NCBI GenBank assembly: GCA_025529335.1
Contig: JAMYHX010000115.1
Coordinates: 33,570-97,569 of the forward strand
From: Rhizopus sp. PT2906
Lineage: Eukaryota; Mucoromycota; Mucoromycetes; Mucorales; Rhizopodaceae
DNA length: 64,000 nucleotides
Reading direction: 5' to 3'
The position numbers and the translations under genes are program-made. The notes under the pieces were generated by a model. The model was not told the origin of the DNA and did not search any database. It worked only from the letters and a program-made list of their open reading frames with translations. Position 1 is the stretch's first letter, and every line of letters starts with the position of its first letter. Below, in pieces: positions 42,088 to 55,400 of the stretch.

Positions 42088-45000
42088 ATGGCAAAGAAAA
42101 AGTCCAAGCAAGCTGGCAATAATCGCGGTTTTGCAACAGTATCAGCTCCTTCAAAGAAAGCTGAAACACCGACCAAGATTGAAGAACCAATAGAGAAACC
42201 AACAGAACCAAGCAGTAACAAAAGTTTGGAGACCTGTCAAGTAGATCATAAAGACAAAATCTTGCAACTTGTTGAAAAATACCGTACTCTGCATGAACTT
42301 AAAGCTGATTCAATATTGGACAAGATGCAAAAAGAAGACATGCAAACGAGTGCTCGCAAGATTAGATCATTCCGACTTGGTTCAAACTTGGAAAAGGAGC
42401 TCATATCAATTATTAAGCAGAAGGAGGGAGGCCTTTTTGGTATGCAGAATAATGAGAAACTATCAAAAGAAGCTAAGCATACTTTATATTTTTGATTAGA
42501 ACTTTGTCCTTCCCAACCTAAATCGGAACAAGCAAAGGAAAAGTTGATTGGGCAATTGGATATACTTTATAGAGCCTTAGTTAAGCTCGGGTTTAGTGAT
42601 ATTGACATATACGATTCTTTTAAATCAACCTTGTCTACATCAATTGATGATCATCTTGATTGGGTAAATTATGGGAATACATCTATCTATTGTGATTTAT
42701 CATTAATCAAAAGCTTTTAGCTGTGTATTAATACTCCTTACGAAAGAATGCCTGTTGGATTCTTCGATAAATACTACAATGAAGAAGGTAATTAAACATA
42801 TCATTTATCATATAATATGGCTCATATGATCATAATTAGAGGGAGATTCATCAGTTACTTTGATTCACAATACGAGTAAAAAGAAAACAAGTAACCATGA
42901 GTCGGGCCAAGATCAAATAAAACAGGAAGTGGACTTGGTTGTAAAGAAGCATGAAAAAGAGCAAGATAAACTTGATGAAATCAAATTCCGTATTTTACAG
43001 GCTGCTAATGAATATATGGTATGGTAAATCAATATATTGCACAACGAAGCTTATTGTCTTTTTGACAATTTCAGGATGAACAAGACCAAAATGTCAATGA
43101 GAGGCACGCAATGATGAAGATTCGCTTACAAGAGCTAGAAAGCCTTTTGCCATCGAAAAAGAAGAATAAAAAGAAGCAAAAGGATGATACGAGTATAGAG
43201 GGAAATGTTGATATGAATGCAGTCATGAAAGAAGTTAAGCATATAAAAGATAGTCTGAGCAGTCTTGAAATCGATTGGGAATTTGATCAAAGAAAGGCAA
43301 ATGAGCTATATTTGAAAAAGCTCGAGCTAGCAGCTGAAGAAAAGAGAAAAGTACAAGAGGAAGAAATCAAAGCAAGAAAAGAAAGTGAGCAAGGCAAACC
43401 AAAGGATAATCGTGATGTACTGGATGATGATGTGGAAGATGATGAAGGCGGGCTGTTTGGCGGATTAATGGGAGAAGAAGAGGAAGCAGCTTATGGCACT
43501 GAGGGCGCGAATCAGCCCAACACTGAAACTAGTTGGACAATTATCGAATTATCTGTGCCTCAATCGTGGAAAGGACAGTATCCTAAGGATGTTTTAACAG
43601 ATTATTGCAAAAGGAACAGTCTGGGAAAACAAACATACAAGACAACAGAGCATGGTTTTGGTACATGGCGTTCAGCGTTAAAGATAGCTCAAGATAAACA
43701 TCCAAATGAACCCCTATGCTTTGAGTTGCCAAAAGGTCTTGCGACCAATAGTCGAAACAACGCAGAGAACCTGATAGCGGTAAATAAATTATACACGAAT
43801 ACGTTTAACTCTCTTATTGAAAGATTTTCATGAATAGGCATATACTCTATTCAGCCTGGATCCAAATACCTCGGTTTACAAGGTTATTCCTACAGTCTAT
43901 AAAGACCTGTGGCTAGAATGGTTAAATGAAAAGGTAAGCATAGTTGGTAAAATATGGACTAGTGTCTAATCATTCAACAACCTTAGCAACTGAAAGAGGA
44001 AGGGCCAAGAATTGAAATGGATAAACAAAGGTTTGCATTTATAACCGACCTTGTAAACAACTCTTTTACCAAGTTAAATCAAGACGATATTGTAAGCTTG
44101 ACTTATTATGCAATGTATCTTGATTTTAACCTGTATTTTAGCCCGCTGACGACCAGTCGAGTCCTGAGCCCAAGCCTAAAAAAGAATCGAATGTAACAGC
44201 CAAACAAAGCTCCAAACTGAAGTCCAAGTTCAAACGAGCTAAAGAGAGTTTTAAAAACCGCATTGAAACCAAAAAGTACATAGATATGAAGGTATATCAT
44301 CCGAGTTGACACAAACAATGACTCAAGCTCTCTCTATAGGGAAAGAGAAATGATCTACCTGTCGCTGCGTATAGAGAAGAAATACTTGAGTTGGTGAAAA
44401 AGAATCAAGTGTTGATTATTTCTGGAGAAACTGGATGGTAAGGAAGTATAAGTGAAATGATAAATAGCTAACACGGCTCTGTACAGTGGTAAAAGTACGC
44501 AAGTACCGCAGTTTCTAGCTGAAGACCTGCTATTAGGATCTTCAGAGAGCGGGTTGGTCATTTGTACACAGGTATATGGGAGACATGCAGCTTATTGTTA
44601 CTTGAACTAAAACAGAAAAATAGCCACGTCGTATCTCTGCAATGTCAATTGCAAACAGAGTATCCATGGAGATGGGTGATGCACCAAACACCACTGGATC
44701 TAAAAACGCCATGGTTGGTTATCAAATCAGACTTGAAAACAAAGTATCAGAAGAGAACGTGTTGTTATACTGCACAACGGTAAGTACAATTGAATAAATC
44801 ATAACTTTATTATTTAAATGCATCCTAGGGTATCCTATTGCAACGATTACAAAACGACCTGCACTTGGATGGTGTATCTCATGTGATAGTGGACGAAGTA
44901 CACGAACGTACAATTGATAGTGACTTCCTACTAGTCATGCTGAAAAAGCTAATCAGTTTACGTCATGATCTCAAGTAATAGTAGTAGTAGCCTTATTGTA

Positions 45001-47531
45001 ACAAACGTACTTACTCCAAACATAGAGTGATATTGATGAGTGCTACAGTGGAGGCTAAACGTTTCTCAGAATATTTCTACAATTGTCCTGTCATCACTGT
45101 GCCAGGAAGAACTTACCCTGTACAAGTACAGTTCCTTGAAGATATCGTGCAAGCTACAGGTTTGGTGAATTGTAATGATGTACAGTAGTTTGATTGATGA
45201 TTTATATGAAAATAGGCTATGTACTGGAAGAAGATTCTCCGTTTGCTTTAAGAAAAACAAGGACTAGAGCAGGTAAAAGCTATCAGTAAAAGTAAAGGCA
45301 ACGATAGACTGACAGGGTATAAAATATAGAGCACGGCAGCATTAACGTCTCTGGAAGAAACGGTTCCAAAAAACGTATTTATTATGATATGTTTGAAGAT
45401 GATACGGATGAGGAAGATGCGTATGACTCTGAGACAAAATTAAACATTCAAGAGGAGGTTGACGATATCAATGTAGAACAAGATGAGTATAGCAAACAAA
45501 CACGAAAGATGATTAAAAGAATGGATGATAAAAAGATCAATTATGATCTTATACTCGAGCTATTGGAATACATTTGTATAAGCAAACCTAAAGAAACTGG
45601 AAAAGACAGCGCACAAAAGGAAGATATAGACATTCCTTCTACAGGTGCAATACTCATCTTCTTACCTGGTATAAACGAGATCCGAGCACTATATGACCTG
45701 ATATCCAGCCATCATATCCTAGGCGACCCTGAAAAATTTCTTTTAATCCCTCTTCACTCGACATTAACATCAGAACATCAAGAAAAAGCATTTGATGTGC
45801 CGCCAAAGGGTATCAGAAAGATTGTGCTTTCTACCAACATTGCAGAAACTGGTGTGACAATTAGTGATGTAACTGTTGTTATAGATTCTGGTATGGCCAG
45901 AGTGGTTAGGTACACAATTTACCAATATGAACAGAATAAGTACTAAATAATACACCTTTCAGCTATGACGATAAAAGAAGAGTAACCAGACTGCTTCAAA
46001 AATATGTCGCCAAAGCCAATATACGACAAAGACGTGGTCGTGCTGGTAGAGTGCAAAAAGGCATCTGCTTCCATATGTTTACCAAGCAGCGTTTTGAAGA
46101 GGTAAGTTTATACATTGTCTTTTTGATATGTGAACTAACTTAAAGTAGATGCCTGATTTTGAAACACCTGAAATCCTTAGGTTACCACTTGAAGAGCTAT
46201 GTTTACGCATCAAAGTGTATAACCTTGGATCCATTCGCTCTGTTCTTAGTACCGCTTTAGATAAGCCTTCGAGTCAAATGATAGACAATGCCATCGCAAG
46301 CCTAAAAGAGGTAAAATGTACAGTGAAAAAATATATATTACATAAATTAACCCTTTTGTTTAGGCACAGGCTTTAACGACAGAAGAAGAGGAAAGATTAA
46401 CTCCACTTGGCTCGCATTTGGTCAATTTGCCTGTGGATATACATATCGGAAAGATGATCCTTTTTGGGGCCATTTTCCGCTGTTTGGATCCTATACTTAC
46501 GATTGCTGCCATGCTAAGTTATAAAAGCCCCTTCACTCGACCATTTGGAAAAGAACGTGAAGCTGATATCGCAAGATCAAGGTTCGAAATTGGTATGTAT
46601 AATGATGAAGTTTTATAAACATGCCTATTAATAGATAAATAGGAGAATCTGACTTCTTGACAATGTATCAAGCATATGACGCTTGGCGTAATTATTTGAT
46701 GCAAGTGAGAGGGAAACCAGGCTGGCTCCGTCATATGCATGAATTCTGTAAAGAGAATTTCTTGAGTCAACAGAATCTAGAGATGATTGAAGAAATGAAA
46801 CGACAGTTTTTAGCATTACTGATTAATATCGGTTTTGTAAAGACGAGTAAACTGGACATATCTATTAATAGATATGACATCAAGCGATCTATACATCTGT
46901 GTGATGTACCTTCGGCCTATAACAAGTATAGTGGCACACTTCCTGTCGTCAATGCTGCTCTAACGGCTGGTCTTTATCCTAAAATTGCAGAATATGTTCG
47001 TGAGTCTGGCATCATGGCCAATCGTATGATGGAGGTTAAGCTACACCCTTCATCCATGCTCTTCCTTCGTGAAAAAGAGCTACATTCTGAAATCTTGGCT
47101 TATAATACCCTTATTATGGGTAATAAGGAATATCAAAGGAATAGAGCAGTCATTCGAGATGCTACATCAGTTGATCCTGTTGCCCTTGTTTTATTAACAA
47201 GAGATATCAAAATTCAGGCAAGTTTCACTTTAGCCCAAATACTGACCTTGTTTAACATGTTTTTCTTTTATTTAGCATAAGCAAAGGAAGATCACCCTTG
47301 ATAATTGGCTCTCATTCGATTGTTTTGCAAGAACAGCGGTTATTTTAAAGTTTTTTAGAAATGAATTGGTATGAATATCTTTCAAAGAAACATCCATTGT
47401 ATCTAACAATTCTCATTGTATAGAATCGCTGGCTTGCTGAAAAGATGAAAGATCCAGCTGTGGATTTGACAGCTTACAATCAAGACATTCTAGATGCTAT
47501 AGCGTACATGTTACAATCATGCAACTATTAA
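42088..47531 (+). CDS. DEAH-box RNA helicase, DHX29/Ucp12 (YLR419W)-like
   Basis: Large many-exon helicase of the DHX29/DHX57 branch; animal DHX29 binds the 40S ribosome and helps initiation on structured mRNAs. It starts MAKKKSKQAGNNRGFATVSA, with the short basic GFATVS-type N-terminus seen in fungal members. A long charged coiled region follows, then SVPQSWKGQYPKDVLTDYC and the helicase core: ISGETGCGKSTQVPQFLAED, CTQPRRISAMSIANRVSMEM, VIVDEVHERTIDSDF (DEVH rather than DEAH), LMSATVEAKRFSEYF, IFLPGINEIRALYDLI, STNIAETGVTISDVTVVID and QRRGRAGRVQKGICF. HA2 and OB regions follow, ending AIAYMLQSCNY. One intron runs 42440-42499 (donor after GGLFG). All motifs are intact. Convergent with the coiled-coil gene, 87 bp apart. 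Confidence 0.9.
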
Positions 47532-47618
47532 GGACTTCTACTTTACGCTGGGAAAAAAGTCCCCTTTTTGTTTACTGAATAAAACTTGTAAGCTAATATC
47601 ATCATCTTTAGTAGCATT

Positions 47619-50215
47619 TTAAAATGTCAATAAGTTACTTTCTTCTGTCATATTTGTTTGTGACCGAAGTGATGTCAGCTCATTTTCGAGTAGTTCCTTG
47701 ATAATCAATATTGCATTCTGATCATTACTGTACTTGTCCTCTAATCTATAGTTTGATTGTTGGTTAGTACTTTATACATAATAAACCAAGGGGGGGGGGG
47801 CTTACCTTTTCAAAATAGCCTCTAGTTCCCTTTGAGAGTTACATAGAATGGATAGTATATTATTATCTAATCAATATAAGTAACTCCAGATATCACAATG
47901 TGTATCCCTTTTACCTATTTCACATTCTAAACGCTCATACTCTTTCTTTTGCTGACTCAATTCTTTCTTCTTTTCTTGCACGCGTGTATTTAATTCATCT
48001 TTATCCTTTTGTTCTCTTTCTTTATTTGTCTTTTTCAGTTGTTCATCTACTGCTTTTATCTGATCACAAATCTCTGCAGCCTTTTCATATTGGTCCGCCT
48101 CAATGGCCAGACGCTTTTGAATATTGAGATTGTTCAACCAGGCAGTAAGCTTGGATATGTTGTAATCCAGTTGCAGTTGCTGTTGCTCTTGCGCATACTC
48201 GGTTGATTGTAACTCATTGATAACCTTTGTGTTTGCGAGTAGATTTTCCTTTGCCCTAAGCAAAAAGGTCAGTTTACGGGGGGAAACGCCATAGCTTGAT
48301 TCACTACGATCAAGAAAGCATCCAATATTGAGATATCACAAAAAGAAGGGAGAATATATGATGATGGTGTTAAATAGCTTATGTTCATATAAAGAAATCA
48401 TATGTGTACGTTATATTCATATATTCAGATGTCTCCCTTATGATCGTAGTGAAGCTTTTCCTAACTTACTGTCTTAACCTTGCTCGTTCATTATCTATAG
48501 CTTGATCCCGTCTCTCGATGGATGACTGTAGTATATTTAACAGCTCCTCTGCCTCTTGCTTGCCATTTAGTTGTCTGCTCGCTACAAACGCTATATTTCT
48601 TTCCAGCTCTTCAAGCTCCTTTAAACCCTTGGACTTTTCCTGGGAGTGGCGTTCTATTTCTATATTTATCCTTGCATCCTCTTTATCTAATTGAGCCTAG
48701 AATCTATATGAATACTGCAAACCTAGATTATAATCATGGACCTACGCTCTTTTCATTCAACTCCTTTTGTCTCTTTTTTATTAACTCCAACTCCTGTTCA
48801 TGTTCACGTCGCTCCTTTTTCACTGGTTTTAATTTCGTTTCTATTGCTTCATCTAATTTTGCTATAGTATCTTTGTATTTCTTTTTCTCCTGTTCCAATG
48901 CTTTTACTTTTTCTAGGAGCTCATTGATTTCATCCTAGAAGGAAAGCAAGCTTGAGTAAACAATAAACAAGCTACTTCTTTCTTTTTACTTGAATTTGGT
49001 TTGTCATTTTTTCTAGTTCATTCTTTTTCTCTGTTTCTTCTAAAACTGTTTCATACATTCTCTCCTGTAGTTCTGCATCGCTTCTGTCCCAAAGTTCAAG
49101 ATCCAAAGCAATTTCACTATGGACATACTTAGGCTCTTTTTTTTTTTTTTGCTTCCTTCAATGTATCTACCTCTTTTGAGATTCGATGTCCTGCCTTTTC
49201 TCTTTGATACCTTCCAAAAGCTGAGCATCCTGTTGATCTATTTTCTTTGTATATTGGTCAAATATCTGCTGCCTTTTCTTTTTCTCCTCTTCAAGGATGT
49301 CCACCATATCATTAGATTTTTCAGGTTCTTCGGCTAATATTTCGGCCATTTCCTTCCAAGCTGAGCGTATTTGAGACTGTATGTCATGCAAGTTTGTATT
49401 GGCCAAAGTATCCAATTGTTTCTTATACTGGTCTGCCTGCTTTTGAAAGTCTCTAACGGACAAGAACTGCTCTTTCTCTATAGCATCTTGCTTTAACTGT
49501 AACGTGTGGTCTAACTTTTGCTTTATCTTTTGAATCTGCTCATGTATATGCTGTTGCTTTGAATACAAGCCTTGAAGATGCGTTCTTTTAAACTTTTTCT
49601 TTTCTTGAAATGTCTCCCAGCGATACTTTTTCTGTCTTGTAGAGTTTTCAGTCGTGTCTAAAAGAGCTATTTAGAAAAAAAAATAGTTTTTGAAATTCTC
49701 TTTTTGTTACTGATAATGTCTTTGCTTGCAGTAGCTAAAGCACGGGGCTTGACTAAATTAGGTTCAGTAATACATCAATATAAAAAATCAGGGTTAGAAA
49801 ACGGAAACAAACTACTGTGTTGCACTTAGTGAATATGCATACAATCCTGAAAAGAGGGTCCTCCAAAATGCTCAAATACTATCTCCTCTGGCTGAGTGCT
49901 CTGCCTAAAATTATGCCTCTTTGACGGAACATTCTGTGTAAAAAAGGGCCTTCCTGACGAAGCATTCTGTCCGAATGAAAGTCTTCTTGACGAGACATTT
50001 TGTCCAAATAAGGGTCTATTGGACTGAATATTCTCAAATGTTGAGTGTTCTAGTTGGGCATTCTGTCCAAAGGAGAATGACGCATGAGGTGTTTGGTTAA
50101 CAAAACTTGAGAAATTTGAGGATTCGTGTAGTGGTTCGACAACTTCCGAGCTGAACAAGTCTTTTCTCTTTACTTGCTTATTGCTTTTGTTTATAAAACC
50201 GAATGCAGAAGCCAT
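47619..50215 (-). CDS. Long coiled-coil protein with FG-like N-terminal repeats
   Basis: I do not recognise the family with certainty. The start at 50215 gives MASAFGFINKSNKQVKRKDL, then five imperfect repeats of 11-16 residues built on FGQN (SFSFGQNA, PLFGQNVSSRR, LSFGQNASSGR, PFFTQNVPSKR, HNFRQST). The rest is almost all coiled coil, rich in Lys/Glu/Gln, with repeated blocks like EKEQFLSVRDFQKQADQYKK and AIEADQYEKAAEICDQIKAV that resemble UvrB/C (UVR) motifs. It ends EESNLLTF at 47619. Introns are short; one contains a G10 run at about 47791-47800. The FG-like start could suggest nuclear-pore contact and the coiled coil a scaffold, but both are inference. Confidence 0.7.
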
Positions 50216-51159
50216 TTAACTGGGATAAAAGCAAGAAACTAAAAAGGGCAAAATACACTTGGATTTCAGACGTTTTTATTTAAATTCAGATGCCCCTTTC
50301 TTTTTGAACGAAAACATATTTGAACAATAAGCTTCACTATGTCTTTTCTTTTCGGTTTTGAAAGTCTTAAAGCATTGTTTATGACCAAGTGAGGTGTAAG
50401 TTTATTCCCTGATTATTGCCTTTTGAATGTCTTCTTTTTCATTCAAACTCCGAGTAGTCGAAGCTTACCTACTCGCGTTCTGTCAAAAGCTGTATCAAAA
50501 TAAAGCTCCGTATGCTGTGTAAAGTGTCTTGATACGTACATTACACACATTCTCTACTGAGAAAGGCTGTGGCCTTTTTACTGGGAGCAGTATACAAAAG
50601 ATAAGAATATAAAGAACACCAGTCTTCAGATAAAATGCTTCTTATAAGAAGTGTAAATGTTAAATCAAATGTGTTTTGCATGAATTAAAGCGTAGCTTGA
50701 ATGTTTTCTTTTTGTGTCTTGGGTAACGCTAATGTCAATCCGTCAGCCCTGAACTTATTTTGAAATGCACCAACACCTTCATATAACTGGATCCATGAGT
50801 GATCCACAATATTCTCTTTATGAATTATAATACAACAAATCCCTTTGGTCGGAAAGTCACCCCCTGAAATGGTTTACCCAGTTTCTCTAACCTTACGTAT
50901 CACCCCCTCACCTCATCTAACATTTTTTTTGTCTCTTGTATCTAATAGGGAGGAGAAGCAAGCTTTTATAGCAATAGATAAAATGACTGCTTGAGCAAAA
51001 AGCAGGAGTTGCCGGAGTTTGCATACGAGAATTTCCTGCAAGTGGGCGGTTAGTCAAGGGCTTCAGGACGATCAAACGCAGCAGCACCAAAAAACAAGTA
51101 TTAATCCTGCCTACTGTTCTTTTTCCTTTTTTTTTCTCTTGTATTTATTTTATAAAAAT
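50216..51159. other. Divergent intergenic region
   Basis: About 940 bp between divergent genes. AT-rich with a T-rich tract just before 51160. No gene supported. Confidence 0.45.
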
Positions 51160-52129
51160 ATGCTCTATTTAATATCTGCATTACTTATTCTAATCAGCTT
51201 GTCTAATTGTATCAATGGTAATTTGTATACGTATTTTTGTGTATATAATTTACTTATAAAGGACCTTAGTGTGTGATCCGAGATTACCATTATGCTCACC
51301 AACCTGGGATGAGACATGGTATCATTATAACAACTATACATTTTCTCGAAACGAAAAGTAAATAACTCTTACTCATCTACACGTAATAACGCTAACTTAT
51401 TTATATTATAAAAAGCAATATATTCTTTGTAAAAAATGTATGTATGTATCTGCTATTTGATATGGATTAGGATTGATAAAGTGCGTACTTACACTATATA
51501 GAACATCACTTCCTTTGATTTGCATTTGCTAACATTTGACACGACACCAAATGTCAAAAGGACAATCAAATCGTGGTTCAACCTGACTCAGCCGAATTTA
51601 ACTGTACATGTTACAGATAACTGGTTCCCAAGCTCATTACCTTATGGCTCTGCTAATAAAACTTGGACATTCTTTGCCTTCTTACTCGATCACGACTCAT
51701 CTATCGATCCAACAAATATTAGCGTAGATCAAACCTTTGTTGAATTTAAAGTCGTTCGTAAGTTACACAAGTATATGCTACTGATGTATTTATGATTTGA
51801 ACCTAGAATCGACCCCACAGCCAGTTACCATTGACTATAAACCACTAGAACCATGGGTAGTAGCACTGATTGTAGTCTCTTGTGTTTTAGCTGTCTCAGC
51901 AATGGGTATTGCTGTTTGGTGGTGGAAAAGAAGGATGGAAAAGAAGGCTGTACTGAGTAGACCAGACGCGATGCTGATTGCCGATAAATTCCGTGAAGTG
52001 ATGTCCACTTCCGATTTAGCGCAAAGGAACAAAAAAAATGCACAAGATTTATTACAGAGACAATTGCAGGCTGAGGAGGGCACTTCGATCATTGAGATTA
52101 GGCAAAGTAGCTCTACTATAAATAAATAA
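51160..52129 (+). CDS. Single-pass type I membrane protein, unknown function
   Basis: Small multi-exon gene. It starts MLYLISALLILISLSNCIN, a clear signal peptide; after a first intron (about 51217-51267) comes VCDPRLPLCSPTWDETWYHY. The lumenal/extracellular part has several N-glycosylation sequons (NYT, NIT, NLT, NKT, NIS) and paired Cys. A later intron runs about 51757-51808. One transmembrane segment, WVVALIVVSCVLAVSAMGIA, is followed by a basic stop-transfer (WWWKRRMEKKA) and a cytosolic tail with a Gln/Glu-rich helix ending STINK. I do not recognise the family. The architecture suits a cell-surface or secretory-pathway receptor/adaptor; no catalytic motif is visible. It is convergent with the CHD gene. 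Confidence 0.75.
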
Positions 52130-52410
52130 GCCACTCTTACTCTTTATCTCCTTTGAAGCAAACACAGGTATTTGCCCAATCCACTATTAAATAACCAATA
52201 TTAAGCCTAATGAATTAAACTCTAACTTTATATGCGTATGTATGTATTTTAATAATAAACATTTTTTTCTTCTGTATACATTCTCTGCGTCTTTTGCTTA
52301 TAAGCGAAAAAGATACAGTTTCAGATAATTGTCTTATTTAAAAAAAAAGGAAAAAAAAAGGGGGGAAGGAGGGGGAAAGGTGGAATACGGTTGAAAAAGA
52401 TCAATATGAG

Positions 52411-55400
52411 TTATACGTTATCCTGCTTGGCAACGTCGATCACAGGAGCATCCTCAGTTGATTGATCTTTCAAATTGTCATTATTGACTTGAACTAGTGG
52501 GGTAGGTGGGTCTACGAGATCAAAACGAATAATTTGATCCTTGTTTTCGAAAGCCTGTTCAGGGGCTTGCTCTGTCACTTGCACTGGAGTATTCTGCGGT
52601 TGCATTATATTCGATAACGATGGCGCACTGCTATGCTGAGATAGTGATTCTTTTGAGTCTTGTTCTATTGACTCTTGTTTGCTTTCCACAGGACCACTCC
52701 AACTTTGCTCCACTGGATTCTCCTGTTGAGACATTGGTTCGACACTTTGTTCTGCAGAAGCCTCTGTGCTCTGCTCAGTTACTGTTTCATCAGCCTCACC
52801 TTCTTCAACCTTACGCTTCTTTGTTGTTCGACGACCTGCGCCTGTACCACGTTGTCTTTGTTGTGCAGGCTTTTGTCGTTGACGTTTCTCACCATCACCT
52901 CTAGGTCTTCGTCTACGCGTATTACTTGCACGCTCTCTCAAGAAAGCAGCAATGATGCGACGAAGACGCATGCCAATATCAGCTTTGGATGGCCAGACGT
53001 ACACTTTGTTCTTATCGCTATCAGTCTCCTCTTCCTCTGCAACTGCTTCTTCTTCTTCATTCTTTTCTTCATACTCGCTGTCTTCGTCCTTTGGAGCATA
53101 TGTGATAGGCTTCTTTTCTTCAGTCTCTAACAAACTATCTTCATTCTTGGGCTCATCATCATCTGCAACATCGGTCTGACTATCATCGTACTTTTTACCA
53201 TAAAAGCAAAACTCTGGGTCATTTCGAATAGCCAAGTACTGTTGATAACCATGTTTCAAGATACCCAGCAGCAAATCACGGTCTTCATCAGCCTTCCACC
53301 ATGGAGCAGGTGGAGAACCAGTAACACGAGGAATCTCCAGTTTCTTTGCTTCCTCCCAATCATTGGGTACAATTTTATCACGAATGATGTGAAGCATTTG
53401 AATACGGAGCAAGAAATTACGACCTGTCAAAAAAAAAGTCAGATATTTTGTTACACATCCATTGTCGTTATTGTTGTTACCTTTGCGTTCAATATGATCA
53501 GCATACTCTGGGGGAGACAAGAAAGATCTGTACTCCGCAATTTGTTTCTTGGTTGCACCTACGTAAGGAATAGTGTCATGCTTTCGTGCTTCCTCACGTG
53601 AATCCTTGACCAAGATTTCCTCAATATCTTCAACCAGCTTGCGGTCTTCTTCTGTACTCTTGCCAATGGCAGGTAAGGCCTTACGCATGAGAGCACGCGT
53701 GACTGCCTTGAGATCCTTCTCGGATCGACGAGGAAAGTGGGTGACCATCAAGTCCCAGCTTCCGTAACCGTAGATCATCAATTTTCTTTCATACTTTGTC
53801 TTTTCCGAAAGCGACCAGGGACGAGGTTGTTCACCACGACCACGGCGAGAGGTTCTTGAGTCAGATTCGTCCTCATAAGCAGCATCAGAGTCGTTTTCAT
53901 CCGAGTAGGATCCATCTGCAGGTCGTGAACCAAATCGTTGGACTTGACGTCTTCGTCTGGGTTGCTTGATGATCAATGCATTTTCGTCAGGTTTATCGGA
54001 TGTATCAATCTGCGCCTTGGCTGCCCACTTTTCCCAGAAGTCGGGATCATCAAGGTCGACGCCCAGGTTATCGCCGTCAGCAGCAGAAAAGGTAGCCTTG
54101 GAGAACACGGAACCTTTCTCGTTACCTTCGTGACGAATGACTTTGGTACGTCTTTCTAAAATTTGATCAATATCTTCCTCACAAAACTTGGCACTTTCTT
54201 CGTCGTTCAACATTGCACCATAGGCACCCTTCTTCAAAAGATCTTCGATTTCTTGACGGTTCAGTTCAGCATTCTTATTGGCATTACCGTCATCATGCGT
54301 GCCCATGACGGCCTTATCAAGACCAAGCTTCATGCCAGCACGATCAAACATGTCTTTTTCATAAGTATTGGCACAGATCAAACGGTAAATTTGAACAGGC
54401 TTGGTTTGACCAATACGATGACATCTAGCTTGAGCCTGTAAATCGTTTTGAGGGTTCCAGTCACTGTCAAAGATGATACAAGTATCTGCAGCCTATATAA
54501 CATTGATCAGCCTTGTTTTCTTAAATATTAAAGACGAAACTTACTGTCAAGTTAATACCAACACCACCGGCTCTTGTGCAAAGCAAGAAAACAAACGATT
54601 CTTCAATCGGAAGAGTTGAGAAACGATCAATGGCTGCCTGTCGCTGATCACCAGGGATACTGCCATCAATTCGTTCATAGGCGTAATTACGTCCACGAAG
54701 ATAATCTGCCAAGATGTCTAAGCAACTTGTGAACTGAGAAAAGATCAATACTTTATGGTTTCCAAGAATCAACTTTCTCAAGAGCTTGTCGATCAAAACA
54801 AGCTTACCAGAGGACTGAACCAAACAGTTGAATTGTTCTTGTTGACCCTTTGCATTGCATTCAGAAGTAATCACTTCTTCAGCGCCTTCCAATAAATAAG
54901 GGTGAATACAACATTTACGAAGCTGCATCATGATGTTGCGAAGATGAGGCATATCTTTGTTATCTATTCATAACTTGTTTAGTAATTGCAAAAACAAAAA
55001 AAGAAAGCTGTTTACTTACTCTTGGCTCCTCTTTTCAAGAAACTAAAGTTCTTTTCCAAGATGGCACGGTACCACTTCTTTTGAGGATTGGTCAATTCAA
55101 CTTCAATGACAGTTTCTTCTTTAACAGGAATGGTCTTTTCAACATCTTCCTTGAAACGACGCAGCATGATGGGCTTCAACAAAGCTTGAAGTTTTTCAAC
55201 TTGATGAGCAGAGTTCAAATTACCATATTCACTAAAGAAGTACTTTTCATCGTCATAGATATGGGGAGCCATAAAGTGAAGCAAGCTGTATAGTTCACCC
55301 AGGTTGTTCTGCAGTGGTGTACCGGTCAACAAAAGCTTGTGATCAATGTAGAATGTACGTAGAACTTCGAGCACCTTTGAATTTTTGTTCTTCAAACGAT

